DNA of 64,000 bases from Hirschia sp. (GTDB lineage: Bacteria; Pseudomonadota; Alphaproteobacteria; Caulobacterales; Hyphomonadaceae). Below, one piece after another: positions 17,829-27,448 of this stretch. The stretch covers positions 1-64,000 of the forward strand of contig PAQI01000014.1 in the NCBI GenBank assembly GCA_002709235.1, read 5' to 3'. Position 1 is the first letter of the stretch. Every line of letters starts with the position of its first letter. Made by a program: the position numbers and the translations under genes. A model generated the notes under the pieces. The model was not told the origin of the DNA. It ran no database searches and worked only from the letters and a program-made list of their open reading frames with translations.

Positions 17829-20192
17829 CTAGCGCTTCAGCTTTGCAAGCGCCGCAAACGGGCTGTCGGACACATCCGCATCGCTCTTCCCGGAAGGTTT
17901 CGACCGGGATGGCCCCGCCGACATGTGCTTGCGGCTGAACCCGGCATCCTTGCCGCCATGAGACGCGCCCTTGCCACCGCCGCCCTGCGCGTCATCAGCC
18001 CGGGCCTTCATGCTCAGCCCGATCCGCTTGCGCGCGACATCAACCTCCATCACCCGTACATTCACCACATCGCCAGCCTTCACGATGTCATGCGGGTCCT
18101 TCACAAAGACATCTGCCAATTGCGAGATATGCACCAGACCATCCTGATGCACGCCAACATCCACAAACGCGCCAAACGCCGTGACATTGGTGACAACGCC
18201 TTCCAGCATCATGCCTTCGCGCAAATCTGAAATCTCTTCCACACCATCCTTGAAACTTGCGGTCTTGAACTCCGGGCGCGGGTCACGGCCCGGCTTTTCA
18301 AGCTCGCGGATGATATCGGTCACAGTCGGCACACCAAAGCGTTCATCGGCAAAGTCACGCGGGTTGAGCCCCGCCAGAAACGCCTTGTCGCCAATGATGG
18401 ATTTGGCCGGGCGACCGGTCTTCAGCGCAATCCGCTCGACCACCTCATAGGCTTCCGGGTGAACCGCTGATCCATCCAGCGGGTTCTTCGCATTCATGAT
18501 GCGCAGAAATCCTGCCGCCTGTTCAAACGCCTTGGGGCCCATGCGCGGCACTTTCTTCAGGCTCGCGCGGGTCTTGAACGGCCCATTGGCGTCGCGATAA
18601 TCCACCAGATTGCCCGCCAGCGTCGCGTTCAGCCCGGAGACATGCGCCAACAAGGGCGCGGACGCGGTATTCACATCCACACCCACCGCATTCACACAGT
18701 CTTCGACAACCGCTTCCAGAGACCGCGCCAAAGCGTTCTGGTCCACATCATGCTGATACTGGCCCACACCAATCGCCTTGGGCTCGATCTTCACCAGCTC
18801 GGCCAGCGGGTCCTGCAAGCGCCGCGCGATCGACACCGCCCCACGCAGGCTCACATCCAGATCCGGAAACTCCTTCGCTGCCAGTTCAGATGCCGAATAG
18901 ACAGATGCACCAGCCTCCGAGACCATTATGCGCGTCAGTTTCAGTTCCGGCATTTTCGCGTCCAGCTCGGCCACCAGCTTATCGGTCTCGCGGCTGGCCG
19001 TGCCATTGCCGACGCTGACCAGCTCCACCTTGTGCTGCTTGGCCAGTGTCGCCAGCGTCGCCAGAGATCCATTCCAGTCCCGGCGCGGCTCATGCGGATA
19101 GATGGTGGATGTCGCCAGCAGCTTGCCCGTGCCATCGACAATCGCAACCTTGCAGCCTGTGCGAATGCCCGGATCAATTCCCATCACCACTTTCGGCCCG
19201 GCGGGTGCCGCCAGCAGCAGATCGTTCAGATTACGTGAAAATACATGGATCGCCTCACCATCCGCACGCTCTTTCAGGCGGGCCATGGATTCGCTGTTCG
19301 TCGTGCCGGACAGTTTGGATTTCCACGCCTGTTCGGCGGTCTCCATCAGCCATTTGTCAGCTGGACGCCCCTTGTTGACGATACCAAATTCGCGGCAGAT
19401 CGCAGACACGGCCGGATGCGTCGAGCGCTTGTCATCCTCCAGTCCGAGATTGATCTTCAGCACGCCTTCCTTCTCGCCGCGCAACAGCGCCAGAGCCCGG
19501 TGTGACGGCATCTTGCTGATCGGTTCGCTGAAATCGAAATAGTCGGAAAATTTCGCCCCTTCCGCTTCCTTGCCCTTGACCGGACGGGAGGCCAGCGCGC
19601 CCTCTTTCCAGATCATCTCCCGCACAGGCCGCACCACGGTGGGGGTCTCCGCCATGCGCTCGATCAGGATATTGCGCGCGCCTTCCAGGGCAGCATCCGC
19701 AGTGTCCACGCCTTTTTCACCCGACAGGAATTCGCAAGCGATTTTTTCCGGCAGCGCACCGGGATCCTTCAACAAACGATCCGCCAGCGGCTCCAGCCCC
19801 TGCTCCCTGGCGATCATCGCCTTGGTGCGACGCCGGGGTTTGTAGGGACGGTAAAGGTCTTCAAGGTCCACCTTTGTTTCTGCGCCAAGGATCTGGCGTT
19901 CCAGATCCGGCGTCAGCACGCCCTGCTCTCGCATGGATTTGAGCACGGTCTCGCGCCGGTCATTCAATTCGGTCAGATAGGTCAGGCGTTCGGCCAGCTT
20001 GCGCAATTGCGTGTCGTCCAGTCCGCCCGTGCGCTCCTTGCGGTAGCGCGCGATAAACGGCACCGTGGCACCTTCGCCCAGCAATTCGATTGTGGCGGCA
20101 ACCTGCTTTTCTGCAACCTGAAGCTCGCGTGCGATTATGGCTGCAATGGATGGCTGACTAGCGCGTGCGCCTGACTGGACAGCTGCTGACAT
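17829..20192 (-). CDS. tex: Tex-family S1 RNA-binding protein
   Basis: The 787-residue protein has the Tex layout: N-terminal helix-turn-helix region (VPFIARYRKERTGGLDD), the YqgF-like domain (GIDPGIRTGCKVAIVDGTG), helix-hairpin-helix repeats (ALARSLEAVVEDCVNAVGVDVNTA), and an S1 domain (GVVTNVTAFGAFVDVGVHQDGLVHIS). A short basic, Gly/Lys-rich tail follows. Tex binds nucleic acids and affects transcription; its precise role is unclear. The start at 20192 follows GGGAGAG. Confidence 0.95.
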   Translation of the reverse strand: MSAAVQSGARASQPSIAAIIARELQVAEKQVAATIELLGEGATVPFIARYRKERTGGLDDTQLRKLAERLTYLTELNDRRETVLKSMREQGVLTPDLERQILGAETKVDLEDLYRPYKPRRRTKAMIAREQGLEPLADRLLKDPGALPEKIACEFLSGEKGVDTADAALEGARNILIERMAETPTVVRPVREMIWKEGALASRPVKGKEAEGAKFSDYFDFSEPISKMPSHRALALLRGEKEGVLKINLGLEDDKRSTHPAVSAICREFGIVNKGRPADKWLMETAEQAWKSKLSGTTNSESMARLKERADGEAIHVFSRNLNDLLLAAPAGPKVVMGIDPGIRTGCKVAIVDGTGKLLATSTIYPHEPRRDWNGSLATLATLAKQHKVELVSVGNGTASRETDKLVAELDAKMPELKLTRIMVSEAGASVYSASELAAKEFPDLDVSLRGAVSIARRLQDPLAELVKIEPKAIGVGQYQHDVDQNALARSLEAVVEDCVNAVGVDVNTASAPLLAHVSGLNATLAGNLVDYRDANGPFKTRASLKKVPRMGPKAFEQAAGFLRIMNAKNPLDGSAVHPEAYEVVERIALKTGRPAKSIIGDKAFLAGLNPRDFADERFGVPTVTDIIRELEKPGRDPRPEFKTASFKDGVEEISDLREGMMLEGVVTNVTAFGAFVDVGVHQDGLVHISQLADVFVKDPHDIVKAGDVVNVRVMEVDVARKRIGLSMKARADDAQGGGGKGASHGGKDAGFSRKHMSAGPSRSKPSGKSDADVSDSPFAALAKLKR

Positions 20193-20443
20193 GTAATGAT
20201 CTCTCCCACGATATTCTTCCGATTCCGGCATCCCACACCCCTGAATGACGGGCCCGGCGGATCGAAGTCTTCACCCTGATATGGTTTACAGCTTCTTGCC
20301 AGATAAGGGCGAAATGCAAATAGTCCGGCAAGACTGCCTGAATGATCCATCTGCCAGATCATGTTCTCGCCCTGATTTCATGCCAGGAAAAAAATGGGCA
20401 TGTCTGTGCGTGTCGACAGACAGCATCACAAAGGGGCCGCTCC

Positions 20444-21349
20444 ATGCGCACTATCAGCCTGATCGCCGCGATTTTCTGCCTGACCGCCTGCGCCAATGCC
20501 GCGCCGGAACCAACCCGTCAGCCATCCAGCCCCTCGCCTGCCTCTGATGCAATTGAGATCAATGTGGATGTAGACGGAACGCAGCGTTCCTTGATCCTGC
20601 TGCCCCCCAAACCCACACGCGCCCTGCACGAACCCCTGGTGATGATCTTCCATGGCGGCGGCGGATCAGCAAAACATATGCAGGGCCGCTCTGCCGATCT
20701 TGCCAATGACCTTGTCCAACGTGGCTATGCAGTCGCCTTCATGAACGGCTCCACCCGTTTGAATCGCGACAAGCTGCGCACATGGAACGCCGACTATTGC
20801 TGTGCTTACGCCCTCAAGCAGGACATTGATGAACCCGCCTATGTCAACGCCGCGCTTGACGCCATCGCCGGGCACATCAGGCTGGATGTCGACCGTGTAT
20901 TCCTGATGGGCCATTCAAACGGTGCCATGCTCAGCTATCGCATCGCCGATGAACTCGCTATCCGCCCACGCGGGCTGATCATCATTTCCGGCGGCATGTT
21001 TGACGACCAGCCAGACATTCCGTCAGGAACCTCCGTCCTCGCATTTCATGCCGTGGATGACGAGACACTGTCCTTCGCCGGCAGCTCGGATGACAAATCG
21101 GACCGGTTCCGCACCGCGCCTCACAAACCCTTCGACGCCGTGGAAACATTTCTGGCGAATGACCTGTCCTGCGACCCCGCCCGGATCACCCGCCCCGCCA
21201 ATGGCACCACCATCCGCAATCGCGCCTGCGCCGCTGGTGCCCATCTGGAGATCATCCGCTCCGACACAGGCGGCCATCGCTGGCCACAGGAAATCACCGG
21301 GTTTGACCTGCAATCAGAGATCGTGGATTTTGTTGAACGGCAGAAATGA
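20444..21349 (+). CDS. Exported esterase of the PHB depolymerase/LpqC type (lipoprotein)
   Basis: The 301-residue alpha/beta hydrolase has a signal peptide with lipobox LTAC. The oxyanion region is MIFHGGGGSA, the nucleophile is Ser in GHSNGAMLSY, Asp is likely in HAVDDETLSF, and the terminal His lies in GGHRWP. The closest families are the poly(3-hydroxybutyrate) depolymerase and feruloyl esterase-like enzymes (LpqC, COG3509). The substrate is unknown. The start at 20444 has AAGGGG upstream. Confidence 0.87.
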   Translation: MRTISLIAAIFCLTACANAAPEPTRQPSSPSPASDAIEINVDVDGTQRSLILLPPKPTRALHEPLVMIFHGGGGSAKHMQGRSADLANDLVQRGYAVAFMNGSTRLNRDKLRTWNADYCCAYALKQDIDEPAYVNAALDAIAGHIRLDVDRVFLMGHSNGAMLSYRIADELAIRPRGLIIISGGMFDDQPDIPSGTSVLAFHAVDDETLSFAGSSDDKSDRFRTAPHKPFDAVETFLANDLSCDPARITRPANGTTIRNRACAAGAHLEIIRSDTGGHRWPQEITGFDLQSEIVDFVERQK

Positions 21350-21376
21350 CACTGGATTTCATCCAGGACCGGACAT

Positions 21377-21399
21377 ATGTTATAATAAAGTTATAACAT
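21377..21399. promoter_or_regulatory. Palindromic operator containing the -10 of the Doc module
   Basis: Nine-base arms ATGTTATAA and TTATAACAT are perfectly inverted around five bases. The arm and spacer contain an exact TATAAT at 21381-21386. Binding of the AbrB-like antitoxin here would cover the -10 box, the usual autoregulation of such modules. Confidence 0.75.
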
Positions 21400-21412
21400 G
21401 AGGTGACGACCC

Positions 21413-21637
21413 ATGACCAAGGTCAAGATACGCAAGATCGGCAATTCTCTCGGCGTGGTGCTGCCAAAAGACATGCTCGACCAGTTGCACCTTGCAGAAG
21501 GCGACCATCTGGATCTCACACAAAACGGCGAAGGTCTGGCTCTGTCCAAATCCACGGATGACGAAGACGCCCTCATGGCGGAAGCCGAGGCCATTATGGC
21601 AAAACGCTTCAATGTCCTGCGGGCCCTGTCCAAATGA
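21413..21637 (+). CDS. AbrB/MazE-like antitoxin of the Doc module
   Basis: The 74-residue protein begins with a swapped-hairpin AbrB fold (KVKIRKIGNSLGVVLPKDML) and ends in an acidic helix. This matches the family of putative addiction-module antidotes that accompany Doc toxins. It probably binds the palindrome at 21377 and neutralises the toxin through its C-terminal half. Its stop overlaps the toxin start by ATGA. Confidence 0.9.
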   Translation: MTKVKIRKIGNSLGVVLPKDMLDQLHLAEGDHLDLTQNGEGLALSKSTDDEDALMAEAEAIMAKRFNVLRALSK

Positions 21638-22023
21638 CGACACCCCCCGAACCGCGCTGGCTGACCGAAGACCTGCTCCTGCGCGTGCATGACAGGCAGA
21701 TGGCAGACCATGGCGGCCAGACCGGTATTCGCGACATGGGGCTGTTTCAATCGGCCCTGGCAAGACCGCTCAACGCCTGGTCCTATGGTGAAACCGATCT
21801 CTGTATTCTCGCCTCACTCTACGGCGCAGGGATCATCAAGAACCACCCCTTCCTCGACGGCAACAAGCGAACCGGCCTTGTTGCCGCAGAACTCTTCCTG
21901 ACGATCAATGGCGTGAAGCTCATTGCACCCGATGCGGAAATCCTCGCCGTCATATTGGCGCTGGCGGGCGGCGATATTGATGACAAGATCTTCGCTGAAT
22001 GGCTGCGGGAATTCACCCCATGA
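21634..22023 (+). CDS. Doc-family toxin (Fic fold kinase)
   Basis: The 129-residue protein carries the Doc motif HPFLDGNKRTG near residues 71-81. Doc enzymes phosphorylate elongation factor Tu and stop translation. The N-terminal LTEDLLLRVHDRQMADHGGQTGIRD is typical of the family, and the motif is intact, so it is probably active. It follows its antitoxin with ATGA overlap and overlaps the next gene the same way. Confidence 0.92.
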   Translation: MTTPPEPRWLTEDLLLRVHDRQMADHGGQTGIRDMGLFQSALARPLNAWSYGETDLCILASLYGAGIIKNHPFLDGNKRTGLVAAELFLTINGVKLIAPDAEILAVILALAGGDIDDKIFAEWLREFTP

Positions 22024-22385
22024 CCCGTGACGAGTTCATGGCCCATTGCGCCAAACTACCCCACACCACCCATGTCATCCAGTGGCGCGGCGCGGATGTC
22101 TGGAAAATTGGCGGCAAGGTCTTCGTGATCGCCCGATGCGAAGATGAACAGCTCACACAGGCGAGCTTCAAGGTCTCGCCGATGAGCTTTGACATCATGA
22201 AGGAACAGCCCGGCCTGCGCCCCGCGCCGCATCTTGCCTCACGCGGCATGCTGTGGATCCAGTGGTATTCCAACGAGACCCTCAGTGACGATGACCTCAA
22301 ATCCTATCTGGACTCCAGCCACCGCCTCGTCGCATCCGGCCTGACCAAGAAGAAACAGCGCGAACTTGGGTTTCTTCGGGACTGA
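22020..22385 (+). CDS. MmcQ/YjbR-family protein
   Basis: The 121-residue protein fits the MmcQ/YjbR fold: an N-terminal helix (MTRDEFMAHCAKLP), a two-layer sheet (VIQWRGADVWKIGGKVFVIARC), and WIQW followed by DDLKSYLDSSHRLV. The biochemical role of the family is not established. Its ATG overlaps the toxin stop (ATGA at 22020-22023), so it is co-translated with the Doc module. Confidence 0.82.
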   Translation: MTRDEFMAHCAKLPHTTHVIQWRGADVWKIGGKVFVIARCEDEQLTQASFKVSPMSFDIMKEQPGLRPAPHLASRGMLWIQWYSNETLSDDDLKSYLDSSHRLVASGLTKKKQRELGFLRD

Positions 22386-22497
22386 ACAATTCCGCTTGCA
22401 GCTTCGAAAATCCTGTATCAATCTGCTTGTCAGTTGAAGCCATGGCGCGCCCCATTTGAAGCAGCCAGGCTTTCCATGAAAATTGAACGACCCGTAG

Positions 22498-23571
22498 ATG
22501 ATGTCATTGAGCTTTTTTTCATTGCAACGGATTCTGGCTGTGCGCGTCCTGTACGCCGCACTCCTGCTACCGCTCCTATGCATGCCGGCTATCGCCCAGG
22601 TGGACGGCTATCTCAAAACCCTTCCAACACCGGATGAGATCATTGCCGCCTTCCCGATCGAGGGCGAAGGTAAAGAGCGCCTGGATGCCGCCGCCCGCCA
22701 GCAGGCCGCCTTCAACCATGTCAGCACGATCATCTACCGTAATGCCCATGAGCGTTCCAAGCCCCTCAAATTCACGCTGCAGGAGGAAAAGGCCTACAAA
22801 GCGCTGGATGAGGATGCGCGTGCGCGTATCCGGTCACTGATGGGATATCCGCCCTATCTGTGTGGGAACAACTCCGATTGCCAGGACTTCGAATCGCGCG
22901 TCATCGATTATGGCTGGCGCAACAAGAAGATGGCGCGCGCCTTTGAAAAGGACCTCAACACACGCCTGTTTCCACAAAACATCGTGCATCACACCCCACA
23001 ATCAGTGGCGACCAGCTGGATGAAATTCCTCACAGCCCTGGGCGGGCTGGTCCTGGGTATCTTCATCGCCCGGCCCTGGCGCGTCTTCTACCATGGCACG
23101 CTGGAATCACTGGGGTCAGGGATAACCGTGGAGGGCAGTGGCGCGATCAGGATGGTCGAGAACCGCCGCAATCATATCCGGATCGGAAACACCGAAATCG
23201 GTGAAGCCATATTGTCTCAGCGCATGGATGATGAACTGAACGCGGCGCTGGACAGTAACGCTCAGCTGGCAATCGGCGTCGGCCGCATCTTCATTTGGCG
23301 CTGGGTGCTGTTCATCCGGAATGGAAACAGGGTGTTGCGTGCCAATTTCTTCGGTGTTCTGGGGCGCGCACTGCTTCTGATCCCGTTCTTTTCCATCCTG
23401 GCGGCCATTGTGGCATTGATGCTGGTCAGCAGCATAGCGTCACTGCCCATAGCCCTTGGGGTCTGCCTGTTCTGCATCGGCCTGGGGCTTGGACAGATCC
23501 TCGCCAATATACGCGCATGGCTGGGCACCGGCATGGCCGCAACACCTTCACCGCGTCACGCCACACCCTGA
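22498..23571 (+). CDS. Membrane protein of unknown function with signal peptide
   Basis: The 357-residue product has an N-terminal signal peptide ending near AIAQ (about residue 34). A soluble periplasmic region contains a Cys pair (YPPYLCGNNSDCQ). Hydrophobic segments follow near 180-195 and between about 288 and 345. No family recognised. It ends directly against the convergent stop of the next gene. Confidence 0.7.
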   Translation: MMSLSFFSLQRILAVRVLYAALLLPLLCMPAIAQVDGYLKTLPTPDEIIAAFPIEGEGKERLDAAARQQAAFNHVSTIIYRNAHERSKPLKFTLQEEKAYKALDEDARARIRSLMGYPPYLCGNNSDCQDFESRVIDYGWRNKKMARAFEKDLNTRLFPQNIVHHTPQSVATSWMKFLTALGGLVLGIFIARPWRVFYHGTLESLGSGITVEGSGAIRMVENRRNHIRIGNTEIGEAILSQRMDDELNAALDSNAQLAIGVGRIFIWRWVLFIRNGNRVLRANFFGVLGRALLLIPFFSILAAIVALMLVSSIASLPIALGVCLFCIGLGLGQILANIRAWLGTGMAATPSPRHATP

Positions 23572-24078
23572 TCAATCCACGCAGAGCGTACCTGTTGTCT
23601 GCCCGCCCTCGATCCGGGTGAAACAGCCAAAGGGGCTGTCTGTCGGCTGGCATTTTCCAACCACTGTACCCGGCGCTGCCTGATGGTCGGTATTGTCCGC
23701 ATCGCGGCACTCGCCTTCGCAATCACTGGAATCAGAGCATGTCTTGCCGCCATCGGAATAGGCCACCGTGCACCTGAAAAGCCCCAACATGCCTTCCTGG
23801 CGAATCTCACCATTCTTTGCCGCGCAAGCCTCCTTGTCGATCTTTGCAAGCGATTCAGCGCGCAACTCCTCGAAGGTCTTCTGGCCGTCAGCCGCCTCAT
23901 CCATCCCAGGATCCGTCTCTGGATCCGTCTCGGGCGGTGCAACAGGTTCCACAATGGATGCATCATCGCCCTGGCTCGTGGCTGTCGGCTCCGGAACAAT
24001 ATCCGCGTCGTCCGCTCCATTATGCGAACACGCCGCAGCAATCATCGCCGCGACCGCAATCAGTGAATAACGCCACAT
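23572..24078 (-). CDS. Cysteine-rich lipoprotein of unknown function
   Basis: The 168-residue product starts at MWRYSL behind GAGGAG. It has a lipobox (MIAAAC), a low-complexity acidic Pro/Glu/Asp linker, and a C-terminal domain with nine or more Cys. This includes CSDSSDCEGECR, similar to small disulfide-rich metazoan-like modules. Location is probably the outer membrane periplasmic face. Function unknown. Confidence 0.72.
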   Translation of the reverse strand: MWRYSLIAVAAMIAAACSHNGADDADIVPEPTATSQGDDASIVEPVAPPETDPETDPGMDEAADGQKTFEELRAESLAKIDKEACAAKNGEIRQEGMLGLFRCTVAYSDGGKTCSDSSDCEGECRDADNTDHQAAPGTVVGKCQPTDSPFGCFTRIEGGQTTGTLCVD

Positions 24079-24239
24079 ATCCTGTCTCCTCACCCGTTTC
24101 TGCCCGCCACCTTACAGCTGCCCCGGCCAATCACAAGCCAGTGATCATGCCGCTCCGATGGTGGCAATCGACGCACGCTGTGCAACCATGCCTCCACGGG
24201 CAGAAAAGTTCCGATCAGACATGAAAAAGGCAGAGAACA

Positions 24240-24881
24240 ATGCTGACAGTTCACCATCTTGGCATCTCGCAATCAGAACGCATTGTCTGGCTCTGCGAAG
24301 AGCTGGAAATCCCCTATGAGCTCATCCGCCATGAACGCGACCCCACCACAAAACTCGCACCCGCCACCTACAAGGCGTTGCACCCCTTCGGCACCGCGCC
24401 TGTGATCACGGATGGTGATCTGACGCTGGGCGAGTCAGGCGCGATCATGGATTACATCATCAGCAAATATGGTGACGGTCGCCTTCGCATTCCGTCCGAC
24501 AGCCCCGAATATGCTGATTATCTTTTCTGGTTTCATTTCGCCAACGCCTCGTTCATGGCGTCGATCATGACCTCAATCGTCATCAGCATGGCCGGACTGG
24601 AAGAAGGCTCCCCCGTCGCGGAAAACCTGAACAAGCGCAAGAACAAGGCATTCGCCATGGTCGAGGCCCGGCTTGGAGAGGCTGACTATTTCTCCGGTGC
24701 CACCTTCAGCGCCGCCGACATCATCATGCTGTTCCCATTGACCACCATGCGCGCCTTCATGCCGATGGACCTGACGCCCTTCCCCAATATCCGCGCATAT
24801 CTTGCCCGCATCGCCGCGCGTCCTGCCTATCAGCGCGCCATGAAAAAGGCCGAACCGGACATGCCTCCCATGACCTCATGA
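24240..24881 (+). CDS. Glutathione S-transferase family protein
   Basis: The 213-residue protein has the thioredoxin-fold N-terminal domain (LTVHHLGISQSERIVWLCEELEIPYELI, then GTAPVITDGDLTLGESGAIMDYI) and the helical C-terminal domain (FSGATFSAADIIMLFPL). The catalytic Ser is probably one of those in GISQSERI. It likely conjugates or isomerises electrophiles; the substrate is unknown. Its last bases overlap the convergent hydrolase gene. Confidence 0.9.
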   Translation: MLTVHHLGISQSERIVWLCEELEIPYELIRHERDPTTKLAPATYKALHPFGTAPVITDGDLTLGESGAIMDYIISKYGDGRLRIPSDSPEYADYLFWFHFANASFMASIMTSIVISMAGLEEGSPVAENLNKRKNKAFAMVEARLGEADYFSGATFSAADIIMLFPLTTMRAFMPMDLTPFPNIRAYLARIAARPAYQRAMKKAEPDMPPMTS

Positions 24882-25934
24882 ACCATCAGCGCCGGGCAAT
24901 AGCTGGTCCAGCGCTGCGGTGAACCGGTCAAACGCTTCGATATGCGGCAGATGCCCCACGCCCTCGATCTCGATCAGGCGCGCATCGGGTATCAGCGCCA
25001 CCATCTCTTTGCCCAGACGGTCATAACGTCCAAGCTCATACGTCACACCTTTGCGCTTCCAGTTGCGTCCCGGCCCGGTGCGGTCCCGCGTGCCAAGGAC
25101 CAGGGCTGTGGGCATGGTCAGATCGTCAAACTCCGTGACGACCGGCTGGGTGAAGATCATGTCATAGGTCTTCGCATTGACCCATGCGACCGCTTCAGCA
25201 TCCGGCCCCTGCGCCTGTCCGACCAGATGATCCGTCAGCGCCGCATAATCTTCGTTCCATGCGCCGTCATAATAGTTCTTCTGCTGATAGGCCTTTATGC
25301 CCTCCGCCGTCTTGGCTAGCTCACTGGCGAAGAAGAAATCCGTATCCTTGTATTCGGCATATTGCAGATAGTTTTCCAGCCCGATCGGGTTCAACAGGAT
25401 CAGCTGAGAGGTCATGTCCGGATACATCAGCGCAAACCGGCTCGCCAGCATGCCGCCCATTGAATGACCCAGCACAATGCTGCGCTCAATCCCCAGTGAC
25501 GCCATCAGCTCATGCGTATGCGATGCCAGCGCCGCGAAGGAATATTGATAATCGGTCGGCCGTGAGGATTTGCCAAAGCCGATCTGGTCGGGGATCAACA
25601 CGCCATAGCCCTGCGCCTGCAGATAATCCGCTGTCGACTTCCAGTAATCTATATTGAAATTCTTGCCATGCAGCAGCGTCACAACCGGCATGTCTGCCTC
25701 GCCCGGCAGATAGACATAAGCCATTTCCAGTGACAGGCCCTGCGAGTCGAACGCATGAAACGAGACATCCCCGAAGGCATAATCATAATCGCTCAGCCGC
25801 GCATCGAATGACAAGGCATTGTCCGGCGCAACCTGCGCGTCGCTCATTTCCGCCATAGCGACAGAAGACGCGCATCCACCGATCAGCATGGCCATTGCCA
25901 GCATGGTTGCGCTCAGTCCTGATTGAAGTCTCAT
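24876..25934 (-). CDS. Exported alpha/beta hydrolase (lipoprotein)
   Basis: The 352-residue protein has a signal peptide with lipobox IGGC, then an alpha/beta hydrolase domain. The oxyanion strand is VVTLLHGKNFN, the nucleophile Ser lies in GHSMGGMLASRF, the Asp probably in GTRDRTGPG, and the His in GVGHLPHIEAF. The PDQIGFGKSSRP loop is typical of C-C hydrolase and haloperoxidase-like members. Substrate unknown. Confidence 0.87.
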   Translation of the reverse strand: MRLQSGLSATMLAMAMLIGGCASSVAMAEMSDAQVAPDNALSFDARLSDYDYAFGDVSFHAFDSQGLSLEMAYVYLPGEADMPVVTLLHGKNFNIDYWKSTADYLQAQGYGVLIPDQIGFGKSSRPTDYQYSFAALASHTHELMASLGIERSIVLGHSMGGMLASRFALMYPDMTSQLILLNPIGLENYLQYAEYKDTDFFFASELAKTAEGIKAYQQKNYYDGAWNEDYAALTDHLVGQAQGPDAEAVAWVNAKTYDMIFTQPVVTEFDDLTMPTALVLGTRDRTGPGRNWKRKGVTYELGRYDRLGKEMVALIPDARLIEIEGVGHLPHIEAFDRFTAALDQLLPGADGS

Positions 25935-26013
25935 GCGGTGCCATCCCCTGTGCTATCGCAATGCCTTAGCTGGCCTTGTTGCCTGCCGGATTCAACCCGA
26001 TGCCACGCATAAC

Positions 26014-26820
26014 TCACCAATGGGGAAACAATGCCTTGTGCCGCTCGACCAGTTCTGGCCAGAGCTGCACCATGTCGGGTTCATCCAGGCCAAAGCCAAG
26101 CAGGAGTGTCTCCAGCAATTCATCCGGCGATGTGATGACATGCCGCTCAAGTCGTCCCGGCTTCATCCGCTCCATCAGCAATCCGCGCATCCGCACAAGG
26201 TCACGCCCCTCGCGTCGGCTGACGCTGAGATGCTTGCGAAACACGGAGTCGGGATAGGTACACTGATGTTCGAAGCGTTCCTTCAGCGCGGCTTCGTCGC
26301 ACACGAATGGCTGAAAATCATAGGAATGCGCCGCATTCGGTCCGCCCTCATGCAAACGCCAGAAGCCATCACCAAGATCCGCCAGCGCCATCTGGAACGG
26401 CGGATGACCTGTGGTCTCATGGCTCAGCGGGATTGCACCGACCTGCCGTCCGCCAAAACCGACATCAACGAGGTAATCCCGGTCAAGCCGCACCATCAGG
26501 CATAGGTGATTGCCCAGCATCTCGTCCCCGCGCGCAGATCGCCTCACCCCCGCCGACACGCGCTGCACATCAAAACCGATCTGCCCCAGCACCCAGCCAA
26601 ACAGGGCGTTCATCTCATAACACCACCCACCACGCCGCCGGATAACGATCTTCTCATAGGCCGCCTGCGCATCCTGGCTCAACGGACGCTGCAACATCAC
26701 TTCCAGATTCTCGAACGGGATCGCATGCAGATGCGCCGCGTGCAGCGCATTCAGCGTCTCCAGATTCACACCCAAAGGCGCGGTGTGACCGATACGTTCA
26801 AGATAGGCGTCTAGCTTCAT
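26014..26820 (-). CDS. Arylamine N-acetyltransferase
   Basis: NAT enzymes transfer acetyl from acetyl-CoA to aromatic amines. The 268-residue protein has the catalytic triad: Cys in RRGGWCYEMN, His in GNHLCLMV and Asp in VDVGFGG. The N-terminal YLERIG and the HLHAIPFENLEV motif are standard. Length matches the family. The start is taken at MKLDAYLERIG (26820). Confidence 0.94.
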   Translation of the reverse strand: MKLDAYLERIGHTAPLGVNLETLNALHAAHLHAIPFENLEVMLQRPLSQDAQAAYEKIVIRRRGGWCYEMNALFGWVLGQIGFDVQRVSAGVRRSARGDEMLGNHLCLMVRLDRDYLVDVGFGGRQVGAIPLSHETTGHPPFQMALADLGDGFWRLHEGGPNAAHSYDFQPFVCDEAALKERFEHQCTYPDSVFRKHLSVSRREGRDLVRMRGLLMERMKPGRLERHVITSPDELLETLLLGFGLDEPDMVQLWPELVERHKALFPHW

Positions 26821-26880
26821 CGCGCTGCAATGGAACACTGGCCAGCCAATGGCAACCGGTCTTCACTGCGAAGGTGCAGC

Positions 26881-27330
26881 TCACTCTGGCGCGGGCAGGC
26901 TTGTATTCTGATCATGCACAAGCCGCCATTGGCCCTCTTCCAGTGCAAAGACCAGCGCCAGCCAGCTTGAACGCGGCTCTGCATCCGGGGTGTCGCGATA
27001 GCTGTATTTCACCAGTGCCAGCGACAGATCGGTTCCCAGCTGAGCATCGACAATCTCGCCATGCCAGCGCCAGTGCGGATCTGCAAACCACTCGCGGTGA
27101 AACGCAATCACTTCCGACGTCGAATTCACAGCTGCACCATTGGGAAAGATCACCCGCAGCGCATCTGTCCGGGTGATCGTATCAATGAAAACATCGATAT
27201 CGCGCCCTTCCACAGCCGCCAAATGGCGCTCCACCGTCGGCAGGAACGGTGGCGAGACAGTTACATGCGGTGAAGTCGATGCACATGCGCTGATGAAGCA
27301 GGCCAGACATGACAGCAAGATATGGTTCAT
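26881..27330 (-). CDS. SnoaL/NTF2-like lipoprotein
   Basis: The 149-residue product has a signal peptide with lipobox FISAC. The mature part follows the NTF2-like cone fold (VERHLAAVEGRDIDVFIDTIT, VIAFHREWFADPHWRW, WRLVHDQN at the end). Such proteins bind small ligands or act as isomerases; no catalytic set can be read. The start at MNHILL (27330) is preferred because everything upstream is out of family. Confidence 0.78.
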   Translation of the reverse strand: MNHILLSCLACFISACASTSPHVTVSPPFLPTVERHLAAVEGRDIDVFIDTITRTDALRVIFPNGAAVNSTSEVIAFHREWFADPHWRWHGEIVDAQLGTDLSLALVKYSYRDTPDAEPRSSWLALVFALEEGQWRLVHDQNTSLPAPE

Positions 27331-27448
27331 CGATATGCTCCCCAATCGGTACTCTGACCATTCCACAACACCATGACCCATCTCACCACATTCCCCGTGC
27401 CTTGCCCATTCAGTTTGATCAGCCCACGCAATCTGACTATTATAAGGG

